From assembly GCF_010500845.1 (NCBI RefSeq), contig NZ_JAAAMI010000001.1, positions 806,001 to 870,000 of the forward strand: a DNA stretch of 64,000 bases, in the 5' to 3' direction. The first letter of the stretch is position 1. Every line of letters starts with the position of its first letter. The stretch comes from Flagellimonas sediminis. Lineage in GTDB: Bacteria > Bacteroidota > Bacteroidia > Flavobacteriales > Flavobacteriaceae. Under the pieces are notes generated by a model. It saw only the letters and a list, made by a program, of their open reading frames with translations. It searched no databases and had not been told where the DNA came from. This document shows, piece after piece, positions 34,917-43,411 of the stretch. The position numbers were made by a program, and so were the translations under genes.

Positions 34917-36650
34917 ATGCTCAAAAGGTATTTTCCTTTTTTATCGTGGATAGGAAATTATAATCGTTCGTTGTTGTACGGCGATTTGATTGCAGGGATT
35001 ACCGTGGGGATCATGCTCGTGCCCCAAGGAATGGCCTATGCCATGATTGCTGGTATGCCGCCCATTTATGGGCTATATGCTTCTTTGGTCCCACCCTTTA
35101 TATATGCTTTAACAGGAACATCGAGACAACTGGCAGTTGGTCCTGTTGCCATGGATTCCTTGTTGGTTGCGGCAGGTATCGGGGCGTTACATTTGGCCGG
35201 CATTGAGGATTATATAGCGGCCATACTCTTTTTAACCCTACTCATTGGTAGCGTCCAACTTCTTTTGGGAATATTGAAGATGGGTTTTTTTGTCAATTTT
35301 TTGTCAAAACCAGTAATCAGTGGTTTTACTTCGGCGGCGGCCATACTTATTGGGTTGGGGCAGTTAAAACATATTTTGGGGACAGATTTTGAACAATCGA
35401 GCAAAATCTATGAACTTATTGGAAATATAATAGGAAGTTTGGGGCAGATCAATCCAAATTCCTTGATATTTGGCATTTTGGCCGCTCTGGTCATTATTAT
35501 ACTGAATAGGGTGAGTAAAAAGATACCTACCCCGTTGTTGATGGTTGTCTTGGGTATTTTGATCGTTTCCATTTTCCATTTGGAAACATTGGGAATACGT
35601 GTTGTGGGCGATATCCCAAAGGGATTGCCCACATTCCAGTCCCCACCAATTTTATGGGATAGGATAGGCCAATTGCTCCCTATAGCCATTACCGTGGCCC
35701 TTTTCGGGTTTATGGAATCCATTTCAATAGCCAAAACCGTGGAAGAAAGACACACGGAGTATGAATTGGATGCCAATCAGGAGCTAAGGGCGTTGGGAAT
35801 TTCCAATATATTGGGATCGTTTTTCCATTCTTTTTCCGTTTCTGGGAGTTTTTCCAGGACTGCGGTCAATGACCAGGCAGGGGCCAAAACAGGAATGTCC
35901 CTTATTTTCAGTGCGCTATTGGTCGCAGGGGTCCTGCTTTTTCTGACACCCTTGTTCCATAATTTGCCCACAGTAGTGTTGGGGGCTATCATTATCGTAT
36001 CCGTTTTTGGGCTGATAGACATCAAGTATCCATTGGTGCTTTGGAAAAATAGGAAGGATGAGTTTCTACTGTTGACGGCCACTTTTTTAATGACCCTATC
36101 CATCGGTTTGATAGAAGGCATTCTATTGGGGGTATTGCTCTCCTTACTGTTGTTGGTCTATCGGATTTCCAACCCACATATTGCCATTTTGGGAAGGATA
36201 AAGGGAACCAATTATTTCAGGAACATCGACCGCTTTTCGGAAGAGGTGGAAGTTGATTCGGATAAGCTGATCTTAAGGTTTGATGCCCAGTTGTATTTCG
36301 GCAACAAGGACTATTTCAAAAAACAATTGTACAAGCAAATAGAAAAAAAGGGAATCGGATTAAAGGCCATTGTGTTGAACGCGGAAGCAATCAATTACAT
36401 AGATAGCAGTGCCACTGCAATGTTAGAGCGCATAATATTGGACCTGCGCGAAAAAGGAATCAAATTCCTTATTGCAGGGGCCATTGGCCCTACGAGGGAC
36501 ATTTTGTACAGCAGTGGTCTGATCGATATCTTGGGTGAAGAAAATCTCTTTGTCCAAACATTTGAAGCAGTGGACGGCTGTTTTGACCAAAAGGAAAGAA
36601 GTATGATTCAGAAAAAGGTATCGTTACAGTCCAAGTCCAAGAGTTTGTAA
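34917..36650 (+). CDS. SulP-family anion permease with STAS domain
   Basis: 577 residues from the ATG at 34917; a TTG six codons upstream overlaps the -7 box, so it is unlikely. Ten to twelve membrane helices carry the SulP signature YGLYASLVPPFIYALTGTSRQLAVGP in outline (about 50-80), and the cytoplasmic STAS domain is at about 430-560 (YIDSSATAMLERI). SulP proteins move sulfate or other anions. Its place at the head of a sulfide-oxidation island suggests sulfate or sulfite export or exchange, though bicarbonate carriers exist in the family. It has its own Crp/Fnr-type promoter. Confidence 0.9.
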   Translation: MLKRYFPFLSWIGNYNRSLLYGDLIAGITVGIMLVPQGMAYAMIAGMPPIYGLYASLVPPFIYALTGTSRQLAVGPVAMDSLLVAAGIGALHLAGIEDYIAAILFLTLLIGSVQLLLGILKMGFFVNFLSKPVISGFTSAAAILIGLGQLKHILGTDFEQSSKIYELIGNIIGSLGQINPNSLIFGILAALVIIILNRVSKKIPTPLLMVVLGILIVSIFHLETLGIRVVGDIPKGLPTFQSPPILWDRIGQLLPIAITVALFGFMESISIAKTVEERHTEYELDANQELRALGISNILGSFFHSFSVSGSFSRTAVNDQAGAKTGMSLIFSALLVAGVLLFLTPLFHNLPTVVLGAIIIVSVFGLIDIKYPLVLWKNRKDEFLLLTATFLMTLSIGLIEGILLGVLLSLLLLVYRISNPHIAILGRIKGTNYFRNIDRFSEEVEVDSDKLILRFDAQLYFGNKDYFKKQLYKQIEKKGIGLKAIVLNAEAINYIDSSATAMLERIILDLREKGIKFLIAGAIGPTRDILYSSGLIDILGEENLFVQTFEAVDGCFDQKERSMIQKKVSLQSKSKSL

Positions 36651-36690
36651 CTTTGGTCACAGAAAGTTACGCCACACAATTTTATATTTG
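36647..36690 (+). promoter_or_regulatory. Crp/Fnr-type operator and promoter of the persulfide dioxygenase gene
   Basis: GTAAC-TTTG-GTCAC (36647-36660, one base off the consensus palindrome) overlaps the SulP stop codon. After 22 bp comes the -7 box TATATTTG (36683-36690), 16 bp before the ATG at 36707. Confidence 0.7.
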
Positions 36691-36706
36691 GTAAAAACCA
36701 TGTCAT

Positions 36707-38116
36707 ATGAAGATTGAACAGATTTATACAGGATGTTTGGCCCAAGGGGCTTATTATATAGAAAGTGAAGGGGAGGCTGCCATTGTGGATCCCTTGAGGG
36801 AAGTGAAGCCTTATATTAAAAAAGCCACTGAGGATGGGGCAAAGATCAAATACATTTTTGAGACCCACTTTCATGCCGATTTTGTGAGCGGTCACGTTAC
36901 GCTTGCCAAAGAAACCGGTGCGGAAATCATATACGGTCCAACGGCCAAACCATCTTTTGATGCCATAATTGCAACGGATGGACAGGAGTTCCGATTGGGC
37001 AAGTTGACCATTAAGGTGTTGCATACCCCAGGGCATACTATGGAGAGCTCCACTTTTTTATTAAAGGACGAAAACGGTAAGGACCATGCTATTTTTAGTG
37101 GCGATACCTTGTTCTTGGGGGATGTAGGCAGGCCCGACTTGGCCCAAAAAGCCGCCCATATGACCCAAGAGGAATTGGCTGGAACGCTATACGAAAGTCT
37201 TCGGAACAAGATCATGCCATTGGCGGACGATGTGATCGTATATCCTGCCCACGGTGCTGGTTCCGCTTGCGGAAAAAACATGATGAAGGAAACAGTGGAT
37301 ACCTTGGGCAACCAAAAGAAAATGAACTATGCCCTTCGGGCCAATATGACCAAGGACGAATTTATCGCTGAGGTGACCGAAGGATTGTTGCCTCCACCCC
37401 AATATTTCCCTTTGAACGTGAAAATGAACAAAGAAGGGTACGAAGATATCGATACGGTATTGAAAAGAGGAACACATGCCTTGAGCCCGGATGCCTTTGA
37501 AGTGGCGGCCAACGAAACAGGTGCCGTAGTGTTGGATGTACGCCACCAAGATGATTTTGCAAAGGGCCATGTGCCAAGATCTATCTTCATCGGGTTGGAT
37601 GGTAGTTTTGCCCCTTGGGTAGGGGCCTTGATCGCCGATGTGGAACAACCCATACTTTTGGTAGTACCCGAGGGCAAGGAACAGGAAACCGTGACCCGAC
37701 TTTCAAGGGTAGGTTTTGATCATACCTTGGGCTATTTAAAAGGAGGGATTGAAGCTTGGAAAGCCGCAGGAAAAGAGTTTGATACGGTGCCCAATGTAAA
37801 TGCCGAACAGTTCAAAACTATGGTGGATAAAGGGGTTCCTGTTTTTGATGTGAGAAAGGAATCGGAATATAATGCCGAACATGTGGTGAATGCCAATTTG
37901 ACCCCATTGGATTATTTGAACGACCACTTGGCCGAATTTCCGGAAAAAGAGACCTTCTACATACACTGTGCCGGAGGATATCGAAGTATGATTGCATCCT
38001 CCATTTTAAAGAGCAGGGGAATCCATAACTTGGTAGATGTATCCGGTGGTTTTGCCGAAATCAAGAACGCGGGGATACCCGTTACGGATTACGTTTGTCC
38101 TTCGACCATAAAATAA
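36707..38116 (+). CDS. persulfide dioxygenase-type MBL protein fused to two rhodanese domains
   Basis: 469 residues. An ETHE1/PDO-like metallo-beta-lactamase domain (about 1-230) has THFHADFVSGH, HTPGHTMESS and the group's hallmark SGDTLFLGDVGRPDL. The residue after the Asp of HxHxD is Phe, in keeping with one iron instead of two zincs. Two rhodanese domains follow: the first (about 255-350) has LLVVPEGKEQ and no catalytic Cys, the second (about 365-460) has Cys421 in HCAGGYRSM. Such fusions oxidise glutathione or protein persulfide to sulfite and transfer sulfane sulfur. It is followed 9 bp later by a rhodanese lipoprotein. Confidence 0.9.
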   Translation: MKIEQIYTGCLAQGAYYIESEGEAAIVDPLREVKPYIKKATEDGAKIKYIFETHFHADFVSGHVTLAKETGAEIIYGPTAKPSFDAIIATDGQEFRLGKLTIKVLHTPGHTMESSTFLLKDENGKDHAIFSGDTLFLGDVGRPDLAQKAAHMTQEELAGTLYESLRNKIMPLADDVIVYPAHGAGSACGKNMMKETVDTLGNQKKMNYALRANMTKDEFIAEVTEGLLPPPQYFPLNVKMNKEGYEDIDTVLKRGTHALSPDAFEVAANETGAVVLDVRHQDDFAKGHVPRSIFIGLDGSFAPWVGALIADVEQPILLVVPEGKEQETVTRLSRVGFDHTLGYLKGGIEAWKAAGKEFDTVPNVNAEQFKTMVDKGVPVFDVRKESEYNAEHVVNANLTPLDYLNDHLAEFPEKETFYIHCAGGYRSMIASSILKSRGIHNLVDVSGGFAEIKNAGIPVTDYVCPSTIK

Positions 38117-38125
38117 AGGGAAGCC

Positions 38126-38506
38126 ATGCGACATTTGTTTAGGTTGATGCCATATCTGATGGTTTTTACCGCTGTCCTTTCTTGCCAATCCCAGCAAGAT
38201 GGTACCATCACCCGGGTGGACAAAGAAGCCATCAAGGCGGAAGTCATTGGAAAGGACGTACAGCTTGTGGATGTACGCACCCCAGAAGAGTATAATGCCG
38301 GCCATATAGATGACGCCATCAATTTTGACCTTAGCAATCGAAGTGCCTTTTTGAAACAGATAGAGACCTTGGACAAGGACCGACCCATATACGTGTACTG
38401 TATGATCGGATCTAGGAGCGCATATGCAGCCAAGATCCTCAGGAGCAAAGGTTTTGCTAAGGTCTATGACTACTCCGGGGGCTACGACGATTGGAGAAAG
38501 CCCTGA
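38126..38506 (+). CDS. rhodanese-domain lipoprotein
   Basis: 126 residues. Lipobox LSC at Cys20 sends it to the envelope. The single rhodanese domain carries VQLVDVRTPEEYNAGHI and the active-site loop YCMIGSRS with Cys92. Sulfurtransferase acting on thiosulfate or persulfide outside the cytoplasm. It shares the transcript of the dioxygenase-rhodanese fusion (9-bp gap). Confidence 0.88.
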   Translation: MRHLFRLMPYLMVFTAVLSCQSQQDGTITRVDKEAIKAEVIGKDVQLVDVRTPEEYNAGHIDDAINFDLSNRSAFLKQIETLDKDRPIYVYCMIGSRSAYAAKILRSKGFAKVYDYSGGYDDWRKP

Positions 38507-38531
38507 ACATTTTCAGTAAATCTTTTCTTGT

Positions 38532-38575
38532 GTAACCAGCGTTACTGACCACTTTGGTCATACGGGGTATTTTAG
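38532..38575 (+). promoter_or_regulatory. Crp/Fnr-type operator and promoter of the rhodanese-HMA-cytochrome operon
   Basis: Perfect palindrome GTAAC-CAGC-GTTAC (38532-38545), 22 bp, then a -7 box TATTTTAG (38568-38575; one base off TAnnTTTG), 19 bp before the ATG. Confidence 0.75.
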
Positions 38576-38594
38576 CCCTTAAATAGAAAAAAGT

Positions 38595-38939
38595 ATGTCG
38601 TTACTAAGCTTTTTGTTCAAGGGACAAACACTACCGGATCAGGTACGGATTTTGGACCGCGAAGATTATAAAACGGCCATTTCCAAAGGAAAGGTACAAT
38701 TGGTAGATGTTAGGACCCGTGCGGAATTTATGGCCGGTCACATCAAGGGAGCGAACAATATTGACTTTTTTCAGGGTTCCGCCTTTCAGGGCGCCTTTTC
38801 CAAATTGAAAAAAGACAAACCCCTATATATTTATTGCCAGTCCGGGAACAGGAGTCAAAAAGCGGCCAGAATATTGGTCGATATGGGATTCCAGGAAGTA
38901 TATGACCTTCGTGGGGGCTACCGGACCTGGACCTATTAA
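38595..38939 (+). CDS. cytoplasmic rhodanese-domain protein
   Basis: 114 residues, no signal peptide. One rhodanese domain with VQLVDVRTRAEFMAGHI and active-site loop YCQSGNRSQ (Cys81). A sulfurtransferase that could pass sulfane sulfur from SQR to the persulfide dioxygenase. It has its own Crp/Fnr-type promoter and is followed 9 bp later by an HMA-domain gene. Confidence 0.88.
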   Translation: MSLLSFLFKGQTLPDQVRILDREDYKTAISKGKVQLVDVRTRAEFMAGHIKGANNIDFFQGSAFQGAFSKLKKDKPLYIYCQSGNRSQKAARILVDMGFQEVYDLRGGYRTWTY

Positions 38940-38948
38940 TAGGGAGGT

Positions 38949-39218
38949 ATGAAAACAACATTTCATGTACAGAACCTTAAATGTGGTGGTTGTGCAAGGA
39001 CCATTTCCAACAAATTGTCGGAAATGAACGGTATTGAAGATGTGATTGTGGAGAAGGAACGCTCATCGGTTAGCTTTGATCATCAAGGCGCCGATGGCGC
39101 TTCCTTAGTTAAAGAAGCCCTTAGACAAATGGGTTATCCCACGGTTGATGATGAGAACGGTATGGTTCTCAAAGCAAAATCTTTTGTAAGTTGTGCCAAC
39201 GGTAAATTGGGACGGTGA
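38949..39218 (+). CDS. heavy-metal-associated (HMA) domain protein
   Basis: 89 residues with a ferredoxin-like HMA fold. The metal motif is KCGGCARTI (Cys12, Cys15), followed by the usual valine-rich second strand (GIEDVIVEKERSSVSF). The last 20 residues add another Cys (FVSCANGKLGR). Such proteins carry copper or similar soft metals; in this operon it may serve haem-protein or thiol chemistry, which is speculation. Its stop overlaps the next gene's ATG (TGATG). Confidence 0.85.
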   Translation: MKTTFHVQNLKCGGCARTISNKLSEMNGIEDVIVEKERSSVSFDHQGADGASLVKEALRQMGYPTVDDENGMVLKAKSFVSCANGKLGR

Positions 39219-40216
39219 TGAAATATCTTTTTATTTCTTTTTGGTTTGTAGTACTGCTGTTTTCCTGCAAACAGGGACCAAAAACCACTGAAGCTGAACC
39301 AGGGTCTGTAGCACAACTGACAACATCTTCGGAAGTTGGTAAAAAACTGATGGAAACCAAATGCTATCTATGCCATAATCCTTCCATTGGAGACAACAAT
39401 CAACGAATTGCCCCACCCATGATAGCTGTAAAAGCACGTTATCTGGACACATACGGGGATAGGGAATCGTTCGTTAAGGGAATCGTGGAATTTGTAAAGG
39501 CACCTTCAAAAGAAAAAGCCATGATGTGGGGCGCTGTGCGCCGATATGGGTTAATGCCTTCCCAACAGTTTCCAGAGGATGAAATCCGAAAAATTGCCGA
39601 GTACATCTTCGATTATCAAATTGAGGAACCCGAATGGTTCAGGGCACATTGGATGGATAGAAGAGGGGATTCCCTCTATAACAAGGGTAAAAAACCGGTT
39701 GTTGTTCCAGAGGGACAAAGTTCAAGGGAAATGGGGATGAAATTCGCCCAAGAAACACAGAAAGTGTTGGGCAAGAACCTCATGGGAACCATCCAGGACA
39801 AAGGTGTTGAGGAGGCCGTTGCTTTTTGTAACGAAAGGGCCTATCCATTGACGGATAGTATGGCCACTAATTTCAATGCCCGGATCAAAAGGGTCTCCGA
39901 CAAGCCTCGTAGCCCTAAAAATGCCGCCAATGCATCAGAGTTGGCCTATATTGAAACATTTAAAAAGGAAGTGGCCGCAGGCGGTTCCGTAGAGCCCATC
40001 TTGAAAGAAGAAAATGGAAAAGTTTATTTCTACTATCCTATTGTCACCAACAGTATGTGTTTGAACTGCCACGGAACACCAGGTAAAACCATTCAGCCAA
40101 ATGTTGCCCAACACTTGTCCCGATTATATCCTGACGACATGGCCTTGGGGTACAATGAAAATGAGGTAAGGGGAATTTGGAGCATTGTTTTTGATGCTCC
40201 GGAAGACTCCAAATAA
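39218..40216 (+). CDS. dihaem c-type lipoprotein with Tll0287-like (DUF3365) domain
   Basis: The ATG at 39218 overlaps the upstream stop; a GTG one codon earlier is less likely. 332 residues: lipobox FSC at Cys17, a small monohaem cytochrome c domain (CYLCH, residues 49-53, distal Met probably in GLMPSQQF), then a Tll0287-like haem domain with CLNCH (281-285). Covalent haem requires export, in agreement with the lipoprotein signal. Likely periplasmic electron carrier or sensor linked to sulfide oxidation. It converges on the desaturase gene with a 6-bp gap. Confidence 0.87.
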   Translation: MKYLFISFWFVVLLFSCKQGPKTTEAEPGSVAQLTTSSEVGKKLMETKCYLCHNPSIGDNNQRIAPPMIAVKARYLDTYGDRESFVKGIVEFVKAPSKEKAMMWGAVRRYGLMPSQQFPEDEIRKIAEYIFDYQIEEPEWFRAHWMDRRGDSLYNKGKKPVVVPEGQSSREMGMKFAQETQKVLGKNLMGTIQDKGVEEAVAFCNERAYPLTDSMATNFNARIKRVSDKPRSPKNAANASELAYIETFKKEVAAGGSVEPILKEENGKVYFYYPIVTNSMCLNCHGTPGKTIQPNVAQHLSRLYPDDMALGYNENEVRGIWSIVFDAPEDSK

Positions 40217-40222
40217 GTTTGA

Positions 40223-41101
40223 TCATGGCTTTGGCGGCTTTTTGAATCCGTACACCAATTGTCCCCAAAAACCTTTTGGTAATCTTTCGTCCCCGGGGAA
40301 TCCCAGTTCAATTTTACCGCTGTCTTCAGGAATAAAGTTCGTCTTAAAAATGTAATCCCAAATACTCAGACTGATGCCAAAATTTACGCCGTACGAACCT
40401 TCGGGAATGGTGTAGGCATGGTGGTACAGGTGCATTACCGGATTGTTCAAAACATATTTCAGGGGGCCATAGGTCAATTTAATGTTGGAATGGTTAAAAT
40501 GTCCAATGGCAATAGCGGCAAAATGCACAATATAGGCCTGTTCGGGTTCAAAGCCCCCGAGCACCATCACCCCCAATGTTTTTAACGGCTTGTACAAAAT
40601 ATTTTCCATCCAGTGGTAGCGCAAATGGGCGGCAAATCCCATTTCCTTCACGCTGTGGTGTACCTTGTGGAATTCCCAGAGCACCGGGTATTTGTGCAAG
40701 AGTACATGGGTGAACCATTGTACAAAATCCAAAATGATAAAAAACACCAAAAGCTGCACCCATTGGGGCCAGTGACCCATATCCGCCAAGGCCAAAGTCT
40801 TGGAAGAGATGCCCAAGTCAACAAACAAAACACCCAGCATTTTGTACACTCCACTTATCACTATGGCGAAAATGAAGAAATTGAAGAACATGTAGAAACC
40901 ATCAAGCCAAAAATCCTTCCGGATGATGGATTGTTCCTTGCGCCATGGGAACAGTATTTCCAACCCCCATACCAAAAGGGAAATGACAATGAGCCCCCAA
41001 AAATAATTGGTGTACCAAGGCACTTCGAACAAAATGGACTTCCATGTCCAGTTTAAGGTACCCATCAACCCGTTTACAAAAGCGTTTATATAATCCTGCA
41101 T
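40223..41101 (-). CDS. sterol desaturase / fatty-acid hydroxylase family protein
   Basis: 292 residues from the ATG at 41101; earlier ATG in the frame would include promoter sequence. Integral membrane di-iron oxygenase with the eight-histidine clusters HVLLHKY, HKVHHS, HFNHSN and HLYHHA, and four to five membrane helices. It hydroxylates or desaturates membrane lipids. It is the only leftward gene in the island, with its own -7 box at 41176-41183. A Crp/Fnr-type palindrome in the shared region could affect it as well. Confidence 0.87.
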   Translation of the reverse strand: MQDYINAFVNGLMGTLNWTWKSILFEVPWYTNYFWGLIVISLLVWGLEILFPWRKEQSIIRKDFWLDGFYMFFNFFIFAIVISGVYKMLGVLFVDLGISSKTLALADMGHWPQWVQLLVFFIILDFVQWFTHVLLHKYPVLWEFHKVHHSVKEMGFAAHLRYHWMENILYKPLKTLGVMVLGGFEPEQAYIVHFAAIAIGHFNHSNIKLTYGPLKYVLNNPVMHLYHHAYTIPEGSYGVNFGISLSIWDYIFKTNFIPEDSGKIELGFPGDERLPKGFWGQLVYGFKKPPKP

Positions 41102-41175
41102 AATCCCTGTTCTATATGTCGTGGAACCCGACCCAACCCTTACCAACCAAAGTACGTTTTGGCCTCTAAAGCCAC

Positions 41176-41183
41176 CAAACTTA
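41176..41183 (-). promoter_or_regulatory. -7 box of the desaturase gene
   Basis: CAAACTTA on the plus strand reads TAAGTTTG on the minus strand, an exact TAnnTTTG, 75 bp before the ATG at 41101. The GTAAC-N4-GTTAC palindrome lies 28 bp further upstream, at a different spacing from the six rightward sites. Confidence 0.5.
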
Positions 41184-41211
41184 AATATACTGTAAAAATA
41201 ATACAGCCTAT

Positions 41212-41255
41212 GTAACGCAGGTTACTATAAGATTTTAAGGAGTTGTCTACTTTTG
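41212..41255 (+). promoter_or_regulatory. Crp/Fnr-type operator and promoter of the DUF2892 gene
   Basis: Perfect palindrome GTAAC-GCAG-GTTAC (41212-41225), 22 bp, then the exact -7 box TACTTTTG (41248-41255). The leader to the ATG at 41341 is 85 bp, longer than in the other five. Confidence 0.75.
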
Positions 41256-41340
41256 GTATAACGCTCTGGATATCAAAAAATGAGAAGTTAAAATGACGTG
41301 ATTTTTTGGTAACTTGTATAGGTATCATAAACAAAGCATT

Positions 41341-41547
41341 ATGAAAAAAAACATGGGCGGCGCAGACCGCGTTATCCGAATCATCCTAGCACTGGTAGTT
41401 GGAGCATTGTATTATTTTAATGTGATAACAGGAACATTGGCATATGTGTTGCTCGCATTAGCGGCAATCTTTGTCTTGACGAGTTTTGTTAGTTTTTGTC
41501 CCTTGTACACCCTTTTTGGGATCAACACTTGCAAGGTCAAGAACTAG
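41341..41547 (+). CDS. YgaP-like transmembrane (DUF2892) protein
   Basis: 68 residues with two membrane helices and the family ends MGGADRVIRIILA and CPLYTLFGINTC. DUF2892 helices occur fused to rhodanese domains in YgaP or next to sulfur genes, where they are thought to help sulfur species cross the membrane. It is controlled by its own Crp/Fnr-type promoter and ends in a terminator. Confidence 0.85.
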   Translation: MKKNMGGADRVIRIILALVVGALYYFNVITGTLAYVLLALAAIFVLTSFVSFCPLYTLFGINTCKVKN

Positions 41548-41572
41548 GTTTTTTGGTTGGTTGATAAAAAAG

Positions 41573-41603
41573 AGCCGTTCTTTTAAAAGAGCGGCTTTTT
41601 TTA
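41573..41603 (+). terminator. intrinsic terminator
   Basis: AGCCGTTCTTTT (41573-41584) pairs with AAAAGAGCGGCT (41585-41596), one G-U pair, then a run of T. It closes the DUF2892 transcript before the SQR promoter. Confidence 0.75.
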
Positions 41604-41655
41604 TGGGCATAAAAATGATGGATTTCAATTTATAAACCCTCTTTTTGAGGATTAT

Positions 41656-41699
41656 GTAACATGGGTTACATTTTTTTATGACTTTCCTCAATATTTTAC
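41656..41699 (+). promoter_or_regulatory. Crp/Fnr-type operator and promoter of sqr
   Basis: Perfect palindrome GTAAC-ATGG-GTTAC (41656-41669), 22 bp, then the degenerate -7 box TATTTTAC (41692-41699), 25 bp before the ATG. Confidence 0.72.
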
Positions 41700-41724
41700 A
41701 GGAAAATTAATTGAACAAACAAAA

Positions 41725-42987
41725 ATGAAATCACATTATCAAGTATTGATCATTGGGGGAGGAACGGCGGGAATCATGACGGCAGCCCAATTGCTCAATA
41801 AAAACAAAAAACTGGATATTGCCATTATTGACCCGTCTGAAACGCATTATTACCAACCTGCTTGGACCTTGGTTGGGGCTGGCACCTATGATTTTAAGAA
41901 GACCGCCAAGCCCATGGCAGATGTAATGCCCAGTGGCGTGGATTGGATAAAGGACAAGGCGAAAGCCTTTCAACCTGAACAGAATACCGTATCCACGGAA
42001 AGCAGTGGTGACATTACTTACGATTTTTTGGTGGTAGCCCCGGGATTGGTCATGGAACCCAGCATGATCAAAGGCTTGCCGGAAGCTTTCGAAAAAGGGG
42101 TGGCCTGTAGCAATTACATCGATCCAGATTTTACTTGGGAAACCATCCGAAACTTTAAAGGAGGAAATGCTTTGTTTACCCAACCTACAACCCCTATCAA
42201 ATGTGGTGGTGCACCGCAAAAGATTGCCTATTTGGCTGCCGATTATTTCGGTAAAAACGGTTTGAAGAACAAAACCAACGTGATTTTTGCCACCCCGGGA
42301 TCGGTAATTTTTGGTGTAAAAGAAATCCGGGAAACCCTAATGAAGGTCATTGATCGGTATGGCATCCATTTTAAGCCGTTTTATGCACCAAAGGAAATCG
42401 ATGTAGAGAACAAGATTGTACACTTTAGCCATACTGCCCCAGAAGAAAATCGGTGTATCATTAACGAAGACAATGATTTGGGTGAAGTAATGATTGGTGA
42501 CGTGGACATTCAAGTCCCTTTCGATATGTTGCACTTGGCCCCTCCACAGGCGGCACCCAAATTTATTAGGGATTCTGTTTTGGCCAATGCATCCGGCTGG
42601 TTGGATGTGAACCACCATTCCATGCAACACCACAAATATGGCAATATCTTTGGTTTAGGGGATGTGGCGGCCCTTCCAACAGCCAAAACCGGAGCTGCAG
42701 TGCGGAAACAGGTTCCCGTTATAGTGGATAATATCCTAAAGTTGATGGATAACAGATCGGCTGATAACAAATCCTACAACGGCTATTCATCCTGTCCATT
42801 GGTAACGGGTTATGGAAAAATGACCTTGGCGGAGTTCGACTACAACAACAACTTCATACCAGATCCAAAGTTGAAACGAATGCTGGTTTTCAATAGCGAC
42901 AAAGAACATTGGAGACTATGGATGTTGAAGAAATACGGCTTGCCCAATTTATATTGGAACAAGATGTTAAAGGGTAAAAATGTTTAA
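41725..42987 (+). CDS. sqr: sulfide:quinone oxidoreductase
   Basis: Oxidises sulfide to persulfide or polysulfide and reduces the quinone pool at the inner membrane. 420 residues: FAD motif VLIIGGGTAGIMTA, HYYQPAWTLVGAG near residue 45, a second FAD contact in IFGLGDVAALPTAKTGAAVRKQ in outline, and a C-terminal amphipathic stretch (LWMLKKYGLPNLYWNKML) for membrane attachment. Cysteines lie at 128, 160 (PIKCGG) and 357 (SSCPLV), matching in order and spacing the three redox cysteines known in bacterial SQRs. It has its own Crp/Fnr-type promoter. Confidence 0.93.
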   Translation: MKSHYQVLIIGGGTAGIMTAAQLLNKNKKLDIAIIDPSETHYYQPAWTLVGAGTYDFKKTAKPMADVMPSGVDWIKDKAKAFQPEQNTVSTESSGDITYDFLVVAPGLVMEPSMIKGLPEAFEKGVACSNYIDPDFTWETIRNFKGGNALFTQPTTPIKCGGAPQKIAYLAADYFGKNGLKNKTNVIFATPGSVIFGVKEIRETLMKVIDRYGIHFKPFYAPKEIDVENKIVHFSHTAPEENRCIINEDNDLGEVMIGDVDIQVPFDMLHLAPPQAAPKFIRDSVLANASGWLDVNHHSMQHHKYGNIFGLGDVAALPTAKTGAAVRKQVPVIVDNILKLMDNRSADNKSYNGYSSCPLVTGYGKMTLAEFDYNNNFIPDPKLKRMLVFNSDKEHWRLWMLKKYGLPNLYWNKMLKGKNV

Positions 42988-43081
42988 TATCAATGGATTA
43001 CGGAGGTATCTACATGAGAATTATCATGTTTTGAAATCAGTTTTGCCGTTAAATTTGATTAAACTTTAAAACCAATACATT

Positions 43082-43210
43082 GTGAAAATTCTCAATAGCA
43101 TCCCTTTGGTATCTTGGGAAAACGGCATCTGGATGATAGGCTTGTTCGCCCTTGTGGTCATTGTTCTGGTAGGCGCGGTCTTTGCGTTGATGAACAGTGG
43201 AAAAAAATAG
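43082..43210 (+). CDS. 42-residue single-helix membrane protein
   Basis: A GTG-started frame of 42 codons plus TAG in the gap between sqr and the TolC gene. It encodes a short N-terminus (VKILNSIPLVSWENG), one hydrophobic helix of about 22 residues (IWMIGLFALVVIVLVGAVFAL) split here only for description, and a basic end NSGKK. This is the shape of a small membrane subunit or regulator. It lies 94 bp after sqr on the same strand, before a terminator, so it is probably co-transcribed. Family unknown. Coding status rests on its composition and position. Confidence 0.55.
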   Translation: MKILNSIPLVSWENGIWMIGLFALVVIVLVGAVFALMNSGKK

Positions 43211-43345
43211 AAGTATTTAAAATGGATCAAAAGTAATGGTCGGTCATTAGGTTCAACCAGTCATTGCATTATTTGTTTGTTTTGAAAGTCGGTAATCGAG
43301 CTCAACTTTGATTTATTAAACCCTGACTTTCATCATTGTAAACTA

Positions 43346-43395
43346 CCCCAATACGGATTTCCTTTGTGGGAACTTCTTCGTATTGGGGCTTTTTT
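43346..43395 (+). terminator. intrinsic terminator after the sqr transcript
   Basis: CCCCAATACG (43346-43355) pairs perfectly with CGTATTGGGG (43379-43388), then C and six T. It lies immediately upstream of the next Crp/Fnr-type operator. Confidence 0.8.
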
Positions 43396-43411
43396 ATGCC
43401 CAAATTTCTTA

